From assembly GCA_027475525.1 (NCBI GenBank), contig JAMWFC010000115.1, forward strand, positions 682,001 through 746,000: 64,000 nucleotides of DNA. The letters run 5' to 3'. A program made the translations under genes and the position numbers. Positions 10,596-22,022 of the stretch are shown here, one piece after another. Source of the stretch: Macrolepiota albuminosa (lineage: Eukaryota; Basidiomycota; Agaricomycetes; Agaricales; Agaricaceae). Every line of letters starts with the position of its first letter. Position 1 is the first letter of the stretch. The notes under the pieces were generated by a model. It made no database searches. It saw nothing but the letters and a program-made list of their open reading frames with translations, and had not been told where the DNA came from.

Positions 10596-10640
10596 TAATA
10601 TCAAGACTAGCGAATACAACAAGGAACTACGCTATAAGTA
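10596..10640 (-). promoter_or_regulatory. Predicted Gypsy-A1 transcription start and TATA-like box
   Basis: The complement to the PBS ends sharply at 10608, which predicts the mRNA 5' end there if self-priming is used. On the element strand a TTATAG motif lies about 24-31 bases upstream (10631-10639), the right spacing for a TATA box. Both are inferred from sequence only. Confidence 0.55.
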
Positions 10641-11029
10641 CTACGGGGCCGGGTCTCGGGGTTCCGGGATGTCTGGGATGGGTTCCGGGGGTTATTGAGT
10701 AGCGGCAGGGGGTGCGTACCGGGATCGCGCGTGGGGAGCGCGCGATCAATTGGCGCGGAGGGAGTCGTGATGCGTGGGGCGTGATGCGTGATGGCTTGAT
10801 GCGAGCCGCGTGATCCGATCGTCGATGGCGGTTGATCCCGGGGTCTGTGATGCAGGGGTCCCGGGGGCTGGCTGATGGCGATCGGTGGCGGTTGATGGCG
10901 GTCCTGATGCGCGTGATGGCGGTGTCGGCGGTCGTGATGGCGGGGCGTGTCCTGTGGGGTCGGAGGGAGGGTCCTGGATGGTGTTCCGGGGGTGTCCCGG
11001 GGTGGGCCCGGAGGGAGGGGGTCGTGACA

Positions 11030-11034
11030 TTGGG
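11030..11034. repeat. Gypsy-A1 target site duplication, right (TTGGG)
   Basis: It matches 2201-2205 and marks the 5-bp duplication made on insertion into Copia-1. Confidence 0.95.
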
Positions 11035-12157
11035 AAGTGATTAGTTTTCCATTCTCAAGATCTTCTAGCCTGTATCCTTTAGTTTCGCCTGCCCACCATC
11101 CGAGCATACAAACCCTCACTGCACGGGATTCAAGTTTCCCGTGCCTTACCTCTTTCGGAACGTGTGCCCATCTGAATGATCCAAAGACATGCAAGTGAGA
11201 TACGTCAGGCTTTTTGTGTGAGTTATTCCATTTGGTGAATGGTATTTTACTGTTCAAGGCCGACGTAGGCGTAATTGAATGAATATATGTGGCATACATG
11301 AATGCCTCACCCCAGTAATGCAAATCCATATTTGCTGCATGAAGCATGCTACGTGTCATCTCCATGAGAACAGCGATCATGCGTTCTGCTATCCCGTTCT
11401 GCTCAGGCCTGTAGGGGTTGGTAGTTTCATGAACTATACCATTCATCCTGCAGAACTTCTCGATAGTGGAATTGACGAATTCGGTGCCGTTATCCATTCA
11501 GATTATTTTGACTAATTGACCTGACTGCCTTTCGAGACGGGCAACAGTTCCACGCACCTCTTCCGCCGTTTCCCCCTTACTTTCCAAAAGTGAGCTATTT
11601 GGCAAGCGGCGACTTACTTCGACGATTACGAGAGCGTATCTTTTGCCGTCCCAGGTGGGTACGTTCATAGGTCTGACGAGGTCCATGACGAGCAACTCGT
11701 TCTTGTCGTAGCTTTTTGTACTGACTTTGGGAAGAGGGGGCTGAGTCGACTTTCCCTGGACGCACCCGCTGCATAATCAATCGAATTCCTGAGGTAATTT
11801 GATTCTTAGGCCAGTTACAAGGTCTTGCTCCATCATTTTGTTGATTGTTCTGGGATTAAGGTGCCCCATACGGCGATGCCACAATCGCATTGTCGACTCG
11901 CTTGCAATATAAGCGACCTGATTGTTGTCTATTCCTAAGTTCAGGCATTCGATTCGGTACATTGTGCCATGATCACCCGTAAGTCTGGCACGTAAGAATT
12001 TCTTGTTGCCCCAGGCCAAACTAATCTCATAAGGGAAACTGGTTAGTACCGCGCCTGCTCGTTGCAACAATCCGAGGCTAATAAGATTTGCGCCTAGCTT
12101 TGGTACGTATAATACGTTGTCGAATTGTACATCGTTTGTACCGTCCGCAACGTATGT
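11035..12157 (-). pseudogene. Copia-1 protease end and integrase
   Basis: This is the middle of the copia polyprotein on minus. It starts with the protease C-terminal segment (DNVLYVPKLGANLISLG), then the integrase zinc site (LWHRRMGHLNPRT...CSGCVQGK) and the catalytic core (MDLVRPM, MDNGTEFVNS, RPEQNGIAERMI). Two in-frame TGA codons (11777-11779 and 11498-11500) sit where arginine would fit. The reading frame ends in GKLITSQ at the Gypsy-A1 insertion and continues as DVQFHEDD at 2205. Confidence 0.88.
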
Positions 12158-13374
12158 TCAAAAAGCAATAGAACCTATACTGGACACGGCTAGGCGGTTG
12201 TATCCTCCAACCGAAATATATTGATTTTCAACATTGCGTATTTCGTTGAACCAGCCTTTGTCTGTGACCATATGACAAGACGCAGCGCTGTCAAGTAGTA
12301 GTCCAGAGGGCATCCCGTTTGACGTGGCCATCAAAAGTTTCCCTACTTCTCTTCCAAACGTCAGAGAGCTATCCACTGATACGTTCGCGTTTCCCAATGT
12401 TTTAGGTTTCTTTGGCTTGGGACATTTGGGGCTCCAATGACCCTTCTCTCTGCAGTTATGGCAAGTATCCTCTGGCTTAGGCTCCCGCTTTGGTTTGACC
12501 TTCCTTTTGGAATTCTTTACATCTGGTTTACTCCCACTGGACACGCTGCTGGGTCTAGAAACAAAAGCGAGCTGTTTATTTGATGCGTTTTCCTCCTGGG
12601 TTAAGCGATCGTACACGGATATTAGTTCCGCTGATATACTTTCGATGGTAAGAGAATTTCCTTGATATAACAGATTCTGCTTCATGACTTCCCAGGCTGC
12701 GGTACTAGGCAACGATAAAAAATGGCATTGATGACCGTGTTGTCATCGACTTTGTGACCAGCATCAGTAATACGACGGCGTATATCAAGGTAAAAACCGA
12801 TATGGTTTGTTATAGGTGAACGACCATCCCATTTTTTTGCGTACAATTGCTGATAATAGTAATGTACGTTTGTACTGCTTTGTTGGTCAACGTAACTTTT
12901 GTGCAGGTGATCCCAAATGGCTTTCGCACTTTGAAGGTCGATAATAGAGTCTCGCTGCGTGTATTTGATGGCGCTACGGATTAAGCCAACGGCCGCATCG
13001 TTTTTGCTTAACCACCGCTCATATTTTTCATGAGCTTGTTCCCATACGAGGTAAGGCTTGGACAGGATGATGTCCCAAGATTCCTGAACCTCTTCTTCCT
13101 CCTTGACAGTCGGCATCGAACTATCCTTAACGGCTGGATCCGGACTATCATCAGTGGGATTAGGATGGGATGTAATAGTTGTACCCGGGAACTGGTCAGG
13201 GGGTTTTGGTGGACATTTGTCGCATCCACTTGTAATACCCCAGAGCGATTTTGACTGTAACGCAGCCTTCATATTATTGGACCATACGTGATAATTGTTT
13301 CCGTTGAACTTCGCAAACTGTAGAGTATCGGAAGTTGATTCGCTGACAGCGGGGCCCATAACCTGTCGCAGCAT
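12158..13374 (-). pseudogene. Copia-1 Gag and protease start
   Basis: The copia Gag begins at an ATG at 13374 (MLRQVMGPAVSE). It has the UBN2-like pattern (FNGNNYHVWSNNMKAALQSK, WDHLHKSYVDQ) and then a CX2CX4HX4C knuckle (CHNCREKGHWSPKC). The aspartic protease active site is LLLDSAASCHMVT. One base appears lost from an A/T homopolymer at 12717-12722, because LSLPSTAAWEVMK continues in the next frame. A TGA at 12158-12160 interrupts the protease. Codons elsewhere are well preserved. Confidence 0.88.
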
Positions 13375-13410
13375 AATGCAGAATATATGTATTCACGTAT
13401 ATGGTACAAA

Positions 13411-13493
13411 CTGAAGTTCGAAATCGAAGATGATTAATACGAGTAAATGAATACCTATTGTTACTTACCTGAAGTTCGAAATCGAAGATGATT
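13411..13493 (-). repeat. 25-bp direct repeat and palindrome in the Copia-1 leader
   Basis: CTGAAGTTCGAAATCGAAGA plus TGATT occurs at 13411-13435 and again at 13469-13493. On the element strand the 58 bases 13468-13411 start GTAAGT and end CAG, so they could be a 5' leader intron. The first repeat also forms an inverted repeat with the LTR end (ACCTGAAGTTCGAA paired with TTCGAACTTCAGGT). Confidence 0.5.
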
Positions 13494-13645
13494 CGAACTT
13501 CAGGTATCTGTACATATTTTATAAGTGAAGTTGAGACATTTCGAATTTCTTGGAAGTTTTATGACATAACGAAACAGAATGAAATGTATAGTAAACAAAA
13601 CGTACGTCATGAACAAATCATACACGATCTCGTACTGATGTAATC
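13493..13645 (-). repeat. Copia-1 5' LTR, trimmed
   Basis: It matches 1-150 closely. The outer ~35 bases expected from the 3' LTR (150-182) are missing, and LINE sequence starts at 13646. The inner boundary is uncertain because the partner LTR runs off the window. Confidence 0.75.
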
Positions 13646-15504
13646 ATTGCCCACAACATCCTTGTGCCCTGGACACCACTCCACGCTGAGCATCCGCTCC
13701 TCATCTCCCTGTAGGAATTCGTCCACTGCATGTGTGGTCCTTATCATCTGCTTCTGTCCCGGTGCCGGTTTTGGTCCATACACCAACATCACGGCAGCTG
13801 TATTGTCAGCAAAGATATGCATGTGTTTTATCTGCTCATATTGTCTTGTATATTTATTGCAATCGTTGTGGCTTGCATCAGTCCAACCAGCTCAGCATCA
13901 TAGACCTCTGCTCTGTGTCCCATGCCTCCCCTGCTCAAGAAGACTTCTCTTCCTCAATGGCATCCTACTACCCCCCAGCCCATGTTCCTGACCTTCTTTT
14001 CTGGTCCTTCCTTGTGCATTGAGCTGCCAGAATAGACCCATACTCTGGATTCATCGACTTCCAGCCTACTCACTCTTTCCCTATGTCTCTTGGCTTCTTC
14101 AGCCTTTGTCCTTCCTTTCAGGGCCCCTGTGATGGTAAGTCTCCCATTGTAATGCTTTGCCATTTTCTGCCAGGGCGGTGCTATGAATGGAGATATGGTT
14201 TCCCCTTCTGTAGGTCTGTATGTTTTCTTGGTTATCCTTTTGAGTTGGGTTTGCTTTGTCTGCCTCTTGCTTTGAGGGTTTTTCCTGGGCATGGTTGTGA
14301 ACAGGGTGGTATGGTTACTGGTCTGCCCTCCCTCCATTCTGCAGGCAGATGCTCTAACACTGGGTTAGAACTTAGTCTGCCTCAGCCTGTGGAGTCTGGT
14401 GGCGTATCCCCCTGTGAGCATGTCCATCAAGATTTCAATCAGCAGGATTGCCATGTTTACCTCAAGTGCCTTTATCGGTGTTGTTCTGAATGTGCCGGCC
14501 ATGTATCTGAGTGCATTGTTCTGTACTTTTGTTAGCTTGATTGCATGTATCCTCTTACTTGTCCACCATATTGGGCTCGCATATGTCATGATCAGAGCCA
14601 TGCAAGCCTTGCACATCATCCTAAGCTGGTACTGGCTCAGGCCTCATATCATGTTGGCTAAAACTCATGCAGAAGCCACTGCCCTCTTGGCCTTCTGTGT
14701 GATTTTCTGCACATGCTGGTTGAACGTTAGCTTTCTATCAATTATCAGTTCCAGAATGCATATTGTTTTCCCTGCTCTGACTGTTGTCTCTGACCCATCA
14801 GGCATGGGTGATTTGATTGGGAGGGAGGATCTCCTATTATGTTTCCAGGAGTGATGCATGAGGCCTGTTTTCTCTGGTTCTGTTGATAGTCCTACTTTAG
14901 TTAGCCATTCATTCACAAAAATGAAATCACTCCTCAGTGTCTTGATATTGGCATTGGTGTCTAGAGATTTTGATGCAGCTCTCAATGTGCCATCATCAAT
15001 CTACATCAGCAGCATTGTGTTGTTGTCCAGATTCTTCTGTCTGACTTCCATCAGCTCCAGGATCTTGCTTCTGTACATTATCGATAGGATTGGTGATACT
15101 GGTGACCCCTGCAATATGCCATTCTTGACTGGTTTCATGTCACCTCTTACCCCATCTAGACATATTGCTGCCTGTCTCTTGCTCAGAAACAACACTGTCC
15201 ATTTTACTAGCAGCAACAGGATGCCTTTGTGGGGTAGCTCCCTAAGTAGTTGCACATGGTTGACATTGTTGAAAAAGCCTGAAATATTGAATGTTAGTAT
15301 GAATGTGACTTTACCATGGTTTCTTGCAGCTTGGATGTCTTCAATGTGTGTTAGTAGGGCATCATCATGCCTGCTCACTAAGTAACTTATCCTCTTGGCT
15401 ATTATTCTCTCCAGTACTTTACTGAGGCATTCCAGCAACTGTATCAGCCTGTATGCCTCTGGTTTTGCATAGTCTGGCTTTCCAGGTTTCTGTAATGCTA
15501 CCAC
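13646..15504 (-). pseudogene. LINE ORF2: reverse transcriptase and RNase H, decayed
   Basis: This is a non-LTR retrotransposon ORF2 on minus. From 15504: VVALQKPGKPDY, YRLIQLLECLSKVLERIIAK, FNISGFFNNVNH, GILQGSPVSPILSI. The YVDD motif survives as a stop plus IDDGT near 15000. Thumb and connection follow (EPEKTGLMHHSWK, GSETTVRAGK, TYASPIWW, FRTTPIKALEV). RNase H lies at 13822-13646 (MHIFADNTAAVML, SVEWCPGHKDVVGND). There are many stops and frame changes. Copia-1 interrupts it at 13645 and a solo LTR at 15505. It would have copied itself by target-primed reverse transcription. Confidence 0.85.
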
Positions 15505-16651
15505 TAATAGGCTTCTACTCAGACTGAGCGCATCAAGGAGCACACTACAGGCCTATGGACACAGGCCATACTCAAGACCCTAGCAATCCTCTTGGACACA
15601 GGACACCACAGACCTTAGCGCTCAATTATAGGCATTGTTTATCAGTCTAAACCCCCATTATTAAGTCTTCAGCATATACTACTTATTGACTTTGGAGGAT
15701 TAGAAGACCCAGGACTCAGGGCGCTAGCATGACAGTGGGGATGCGACTTTGATCAAACTCTGATCAGTTCTATAAAGGGGTTAGCATTAGGTGCTGCCAT
15801 TGGACGAGGCATTTCAATCAGAAGTCTAAAGAATCAGCAGCGATGGAACAGGATATACTCTAGCCCAACATTTTATCCATCAAGAATTAATACCAGGTTT
15901 AGCACCGACAATAGAACTCATGGTATCTGTCGAGGATTTTCTGACCATACCCCACAAAGGCCTGGCCAATTGGAATTACACTAAAAAGTGAGCAGACTCA
16001 TACAAAGTTTAAGTCAGTTTAGAGTCGCCATGGCCAATGTGGCCAATTGGAATTACACTAAAAAGTGAGCAGACTCATACAAAGTTTAAGTCAGTTTAGA
16101 GTCGCCATGGCCAATGGGCTATAACGCCATTGGTCACCATTTCCCTATGTGTGCCAGTCGCCATTGACAGGTCACTGTTACCTGCAACCACAAGGAGAGG
16201 CACTAATTGGTAGCGCTGCGAATGGACTTATTTCAAAAATATAGTAGCGCATAGTATAAAAGATAGCTACTCTGCATGTACAGAAAAACAACAAATCATA
16301 ATCCTTGAGCACTCAAGTTACACTTAGCGTTCAAATTGCACTAGCTTAGCCCAACATCGCCACCAAGTTGGGCACTAACCTTGTTTGTCTTGTCTTCATC
16401 ATTTACGGTGCCACCTACAGGCACATTATACTGCGCTATTCATCTCCATCTCTGTATCTTTGCTTAGGCTATGGCACTCACAGTTTGCCAGGTAGCATTT
16501 GAGGCACTATTTTCTAGCACATTGTTCTATCACATTCATTCGAGCACACTGTGACTCTGTCAGAACTCTTTACTACTACGCATGCCAGGTGCTGGAGATG
16601 GTGTTGTACTGCATATTTGTCCAGTGCATCCAACTCAGGTTGGCATCATCA
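15505..16651 (+). repeat. Solo LTR, TGATA family, copy 1
   Basis: It is flanked by CCAC at 15501-15504 and 16652-16655, a 4-bp target site duplication. The ends read TAATAGG...GGCATCATCA, decayed from TGATAGG...ATCA. Removing it joins PKPWRKAVV to VALQKPGKP of the LINE in frame, which proves the boundaries. A TATAAAAGA box on plus near 16255 gives the sense strand. Related copies are at 55509, 60919 and 62482. A 77-bp duplication lies at 15963-16116. Confidence 0.88.
15963..16116. repeat. 77-bp tandem duplication in solo LTR copy 1
   Basis: 15963-16039 is repeated at 16040-16116; related LTR copies have it once. Confidence 0.97.
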
Positions 16652-16850
16652 CCACTACTGCTTTTCGCCATGGTTTGGGGTAGTAACTGCCTCAATGCAA
16701 TGGTTCATCAGAGCAAAGATTGAGTTGTTCTCTGCCTCCTATGCTTACTGAAACATGTTAAATGGCTGCTGGCTAACTCCTGGCACTTTCTTCATGCTGT
16801 TTCAGTAGATGGTGTTTCTTACCTCTTCCTATGTAAGTTTGATTCTGAGG
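16652..16850 (-). pseudogene. LINE ORF2, segment upstream of the solo LTR
   Basis: On minus this encodes YYPKPWRKAVV, the conserved stretch just before the LINE RT, and joins the segment ending at 15504. Further upstream the coding sense fades into stops. Confidence 0.65.
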
Positions 16851-16965
16851 TCTACTTTAGTAGACCGAGGTTTTACTACCTGCTTTGATATGCATTTTGT
16901 CCTCAAAATTTGTGCCCCTCACATGATCTCAGCCATTGCCATGTCTCTTCCTCTACTGGCTATGT

Positions 16966-17245
16966 CCTTGAAATTTGCTCCCTTTCAGCTATCTTTACTG
17001 GCTATTACTACCAGCTATTACTCCCATGTCCTTGATATTTGCTCCCTTTCAGCTATCTTTACCAGCTATTACTATCATGTCCTTGATATTTGCTCCCTTT
17101 TGGCTATCTTTACTAGCTATTACTACCATGTCCTCAATATTTGCTTCCTTTTGGCTATCTTTACCAGCTATTACTACTAGCTATTACTATCATATCCTCA
17201 ATATTTGCTCCTTTTTGGCTATCTCTACCAGCTATTATGTCCATC
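16966..17245. repeat. Minisatellite, about 51-bp unit, five copies
   Basis: Units containing CCTTGATATTTGCTCCCTTT and TCTTTACCAGCTATTACTA recur at spacings of 51 or 64 bases (starts near 16966, 17030, 17081, 17132, 17196). The 64-base steps carry an extra 13-base GCTATTACTACCA. Copies are diverged, so this is genuine and not the 77-bp artefact. Confidence 0.8.
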
Positions 17246-19423
17246 CTCATGTTGAAAAATCGTACTTGTGTTTTCTTTATATTTATATATACAAATATAT
17301 TTATTTATTTTGCTTTTTATTTGTTTTTGTTTTTTATTTAATTTGTTTTTTGTTTATATATTTTTTATGATGTATGTAATTTGTTATGTTTTCTGTCAGA
17401 TGTGTGAAGATTTCATTATTTCTTTGCTCCAGCAGTTGTTTACATCATCAATAGATAAATCATTATATTATGATAACATTATCTACCTATGCTAGATAGA
17501 TAGCTATTGACTTGTCAGCAATAATGAAATATTATTAAACTAATGAGCTGGTGAACACCAAAAGTGAGAAAGTACAAAAGTAAATAAATATATACAAGTT
17601 GGGATCACATTAAAAGAAAATAGAAAGAAATTCTCATGTAGATCTGTTGGCAATGTAAGTTGATATTATATAAGTTGCTGCTCTGTAAGCTGTTGCTCCA
17701 GCTGTGGTTGTTTCTTTGTGATATTAGAGTCCAAGTAGTTGCAGAAAAATACAGTTTATTTGGTAATATAATGATGCAGTAATACTATCAAAGTAACTAA
17801 AATAAGAAGAATCAGTGGAAGAGAAACAAAATACATGTACAGTAAACTCAGTAAGAAAGGAAGCTGGACAACAATATAGTCAGACCCAAGCAAGTGTCTG
17901 TGAATCATATTTGAAACTATATGCAATTGTCAAAAATCAATAAAGCCATTATTAACAATGTGACAAAGCAAATGTGATTGAGTGTTGTGGTTGCAATTAA
18001 AGACTTTTTGATTGATTTAATCATTGGTCAGATATAAGACTTGTATGTGTAGGATTATAAATGCACGTCATGGTTGGGCAATCACTATCTGTCTCTCTTC
18101 TTGTTGCTATTGTCCGATGCATCCACCTCTATTCTGTTCTGACTCTTATCTGAAATGTCTCTTAGCTTTTTCTTCAGTTTGTTCTTGGTCCCTTCATTGG
18201 ATACTAGGTTCTGTGGAGGTGTTTATTAGTGTATTTACTGTGTTGCTTTGTCACTCACTTTTATGAAGCTAGACCAGTGCTCAATAAGAATCATAGATCT
18301 TAATACAAGAAGCATTTTGAGTTTTCCACCTACCAGATTAACAACTTGGAACGATAGATAGACAGAAATGAGGTCTTCCATTTAGAGTCTTTTTAATTTG
18401 TAATGTTTGCATTTTAAGTTTTCTTCAGTTTTATTTCTTGCTCTATTGTGTTGTACTTACATTGTCCTGTTCTCTTTATTTACCTTCATTTTCAAGAATT
18501 GGACCATGTTGTCTTCAGTAATTATAAATCCTTTCTGTGTTGTTTTATCTATGAGCTTGTATGGATTTAGTTCTTTGTCCATGAAAATATGCTGTTTATT
18601 CTTCTCCATGTTGGATACTGGTGTAAATATCCTGTTTGCTATGTTGAGTGATCTTTCTTGCTGTCCAAAGAACATGTCATGCCAGCATTTGAGTTGCCCT
18701 TATGTGAACTCAAGTTTGAAGTACTTGCTGATCTCTGTTGCTTCTGTCATTGCATTGTCAAAATATTTTGTTCCTAGGCTGTCTAGCTTCACATATTGCT
18801 TCATGTATTTCAGCCATTTGTAGTTACTGCCTTATGTGATTAGATTCTGTTATTTTGAACTTCATTGAATGCACCTCATGCATGTTTCTCTTTTCAGTAG
18901 CAGGAGATCTTTTTTGCTGATGGCTTCATATACTGTGAAAACTCACTCCTCATCTGATACCTTGCCATCTTTGTAGATGTACACTAGTCACCATGATTGA
19001 GGTTTGTTTACTTCTTTTATCTTAATGGCTTCTGCCCATCTTCGTTTCTGTTGTGTCTTATATGTTGATAGCCCAACATACATTGTGCAGTTTGGTTACT
19101 TACATGTGTAATGCTGGTCAGCATAACTTCATTTTCTTCCTCTCCTTTGCATATGGCTTTCTCAATCACAGTTTCTTAATTGCATAATGAGTCTATTGAT
19201 GTTGAAGTATCTGTAAGCATTGCTTACTTGCTGCTTCTATGCTGTAATCTGCTTCTAAGGTCATTTCTGTTATGATATATCAACTGTGGCTCTCTTAGCA
19301 GAATACATCTGTCAGACAGTGGCTAGACATACATTGTGTTTCTGCAGTGTCTTGGTATCCTTTTAGTCTGTTGTGCTATTAGTGTATTCTTTATGGTATC
19401 AGTGAATCTGTTTTCCTGTATAT
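17246..19423. other. AT-rich decayed DNA, no gene recognised
   Basis: I see no sustained coding frame. A minus-strand open stretch at 18457-18675 contains a peptide starting MFFGQQERSLNIANRIF that I cannot assign. Near 17668-17715 there is a short repeat related to those at 24072 and 54264. Confidence 0.5.
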
Positions 19424-20192
19424 TGTCATGACCCCCCATCTGAGACCACTCAGGACATCCCTGGAACCCCATCTGGGGCTCCCTCACCAATTCCATGATA
19501 TAGGTCCTGCTATCACATCTGCCGGAACTGCCATCATGTGCATCAAATCCTACCATTAAGCACAATTCCTGACAGTCCTGCATCATAGACCCTGGAATCA
19601 TCTGCTGGCATGGCCATTACTCCGCAATTAACAATCAGATCATGCCAATCACTCTGGCTATTATACATCATGCATTATGGCCTTCTCCTTGCACCAATTG
19701 ATTGTGCACTTCACATGTATGATTCTCAGTATACAATCTCTCTCCTTCCACTGCCACTTATTAACTCTCAGAACTGCCTCAGACATCCTGGAACCCCTCA
19801 GGAACCTGGAGTGACTCCTGCACATATTTAAAGAGTAGCTACCTAATTGTAGTACCTTAGTCTTGATATTACACTGATTTGTTTGCATGCCTTTTGGTTT
19901 TGACTGGTACATGCTGACTGACACATTTTGACTTATATGCATATCCTTGAGATTGGTACATACTTTGTGACTTAAAGTTTATTAACCCCCAGCTCCTGAC
20001 TTGACCTTAACCCCATCACCCTTTTGACTTCTCTTAATCCCCAGACAAGTCCATTATCCTGGAAATTTCTTATTTATGTCTTAAACTCCAGAGCATGGTC
20101 TGGAGTTCCAGACCTCTGAGTACACATAGATCAAGTCTACCTTGTAAAGGTGTTGCTTTTCCAGAAAGCCCCTGACTCAGTGAAACCTGACA
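19424..20192 (+). repeat. Old solo LTR related to Gypsy-A
   Basis: It starts TGTCATGACC and ends GAAACCTGACA, matching the sense-strand ends of the Gypsy-A LTR, and its 769 bp compare with 757-787. Blocks such as CAATTGAT, GGAACCC and AGTCTTGATATTACA align along the length. Most CpG sites are now TG or CA. The flanks TATAT and TGTAT differ by one base and may be the old target site duplication. The self-priming 13-mer survives at 19859-19871. Confidence 0.75.
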
Positions 20193-22022
20193 TGTATGAT
20201 GTGATATATCTTAGTTTACCTGTTCTATATCCAATTTGTTTTCTTTTTTGTCCTTGTCTTTTTTGATATATGCACTTCAATTATTTGGTACCTTCTCCAC
20301 TGTGCCTAGCATCTTGATAGTTTCTATAGTCTGTTGCTAGTGGTACATTGATTTCTGGCTTTGTTTCTGGCTTTGTTTTATTATCCTCAACTGTTTGGAA
20401 ACAGACCTTGTATTATTCCTCTGCCTCTCTTTCTCTGTTCTCCCATTGGCAAATTTCTAGTGTGTGTTGCCCTTCTGAGGTTCCAGCTATTAAAGTATCA
20501 CCTTATGAGTTGTGGATCTGTGATGCTTGTGTTCTATGTAAAGATCTCAGTATATCTTTTGTAAATCCTGTCTTATTGGGTTTTTTATTTTACTTCATTT
20601 TATTTTATTCAAAGGAAGAGAAACACCATTCTTTATGTTATGCCTTCTTTCCCTTTTTGATGCAATATGCAGCTTGTTGCTCTATATAAAAGTGTCTACT
20701 GTCTACGGTCTTTGATAATCCTCTCTCTACCTCATCTTTTTCTCTGTATGTTTTATCACATACAAACCCATGCCACTCCACAAGTCAAAGTCTGAAGAGA
20801 CTAAGGCCCAGACACTTGTTGACCAACTCAAGACTATGTGTGTTCTATATTATTTTCTTTGATTTTTTTTTTTTAAAAAAAACTTGTTACCTTTAGTGCA
20901 GGAGTGCAGATAGGTTGCAAGCATGTGTGCAGATCTTTTAGTTGCGACCAGTCTTGCTTATTTGCCTGTCATATCATATTCGATAGTGTTTCTGCAGCAG
21001 CAGCTTCTGGATCTGAAACAGCTGATTTGTCTGTTGGATGAGCACTTGTTTCATATTGTAATATGTGATGCTGATGTTCTATAAGTCTATTAACAGCGGA
21101 TTGCTGTCTAAGCAAAAGGTTTCTGCCTTACATGATGAGTTTGTAAATTCCTTGTTGTATTTGTGACTATCTTTTTACTTAATGCCTTGGTGTCAGTTCT
21201 GTTAGTATTTCTGCCATGCTATCATTTAAGAAAAAAAAGGCTGTGTCTATTCCATCTATTGATACTCCTGTCATGTTTGTATTTCTGTTCTCTTTGTTGC
21301 TTTTCTTGACTGCTGTTATATAGCTAGACTATAGCTAGATTGACTGCTAAAGATGCAACCTTGTCATCAAACAGTCATACTGTATACATGATTTGTAATT
21401 TGTTTGCATTTGTATGCAGTTTTCCTTATGTTTCACATTCTCAAAACGCTTCTACACCATAACAGAGAAAGCTTTGTTTGCAAGCTAGTCAAGCTCTAAA
21501 AAGTTGTGTGCCAAAGCTGTGGTCAAGGCTGCTAGTCCAATTTTGGATAATAATTTTGCTCTAAAAAATTGTTGAATTGTCTGATAATGACAATGACTTG
21601 CCTGTTGTGTTGATATAGATTGTTTTTTCTATATTATTGGATTGTGCTTATTTTGTTCTTTTTGCTTTGGTATAAGATTGCTAAGCAGCCCATATCTAAG
21701 CTGCTTGTTAAAAAGTTGATGCCTGTTGTGGCAGCTGGCAATGATAATGCCAACAATTAAGAAGTTACAAACAATAATAGCAACATACTATCAGACTTTA
21801 TTCTTTGTTTTGTCTGCTTTGGCTGCTTCAGTCTCAATTGTCTACCCAAATGCTATTGAACCATATGTTGATTTCTTCCTTTATCTGTGTACTTCATCTA
21901 TTAATATCTTGCTGCAGCATTGATTCTTGTATTGATCTTGTAGAAGAGCTTGCAGTGGAAGCAGTCATGCAGCCTTCTATTCAAAAAAACTCTATGATGT
22001 CAACTTATTAAGAACTGCTATT
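20193..22022. other. AT-rich decayed DNA, no gene recognised
   Basis: A short plus-strand coding-like start (ATG near 20770, MPLHKSKSEETKAQTLVDQ) is followed by stops. Nothing else can be assigned. Confidence 0.45.

Larger units (their letters stand above)
10166..11029 (-). repeat. Gypsy-A1 5' LTR (864 bp, 787 after collapsing a duplication)
   Basis: Termini are TGTCA...TGACA, and it is near-identical to 2206-2992. The 77-bp length excess equals the tandem duplication at 10326-10479. The right target site copy TTGGG follows at 11030. The LTR should contain the element promoter and polyadenylation signals. Confidence 0.95.
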
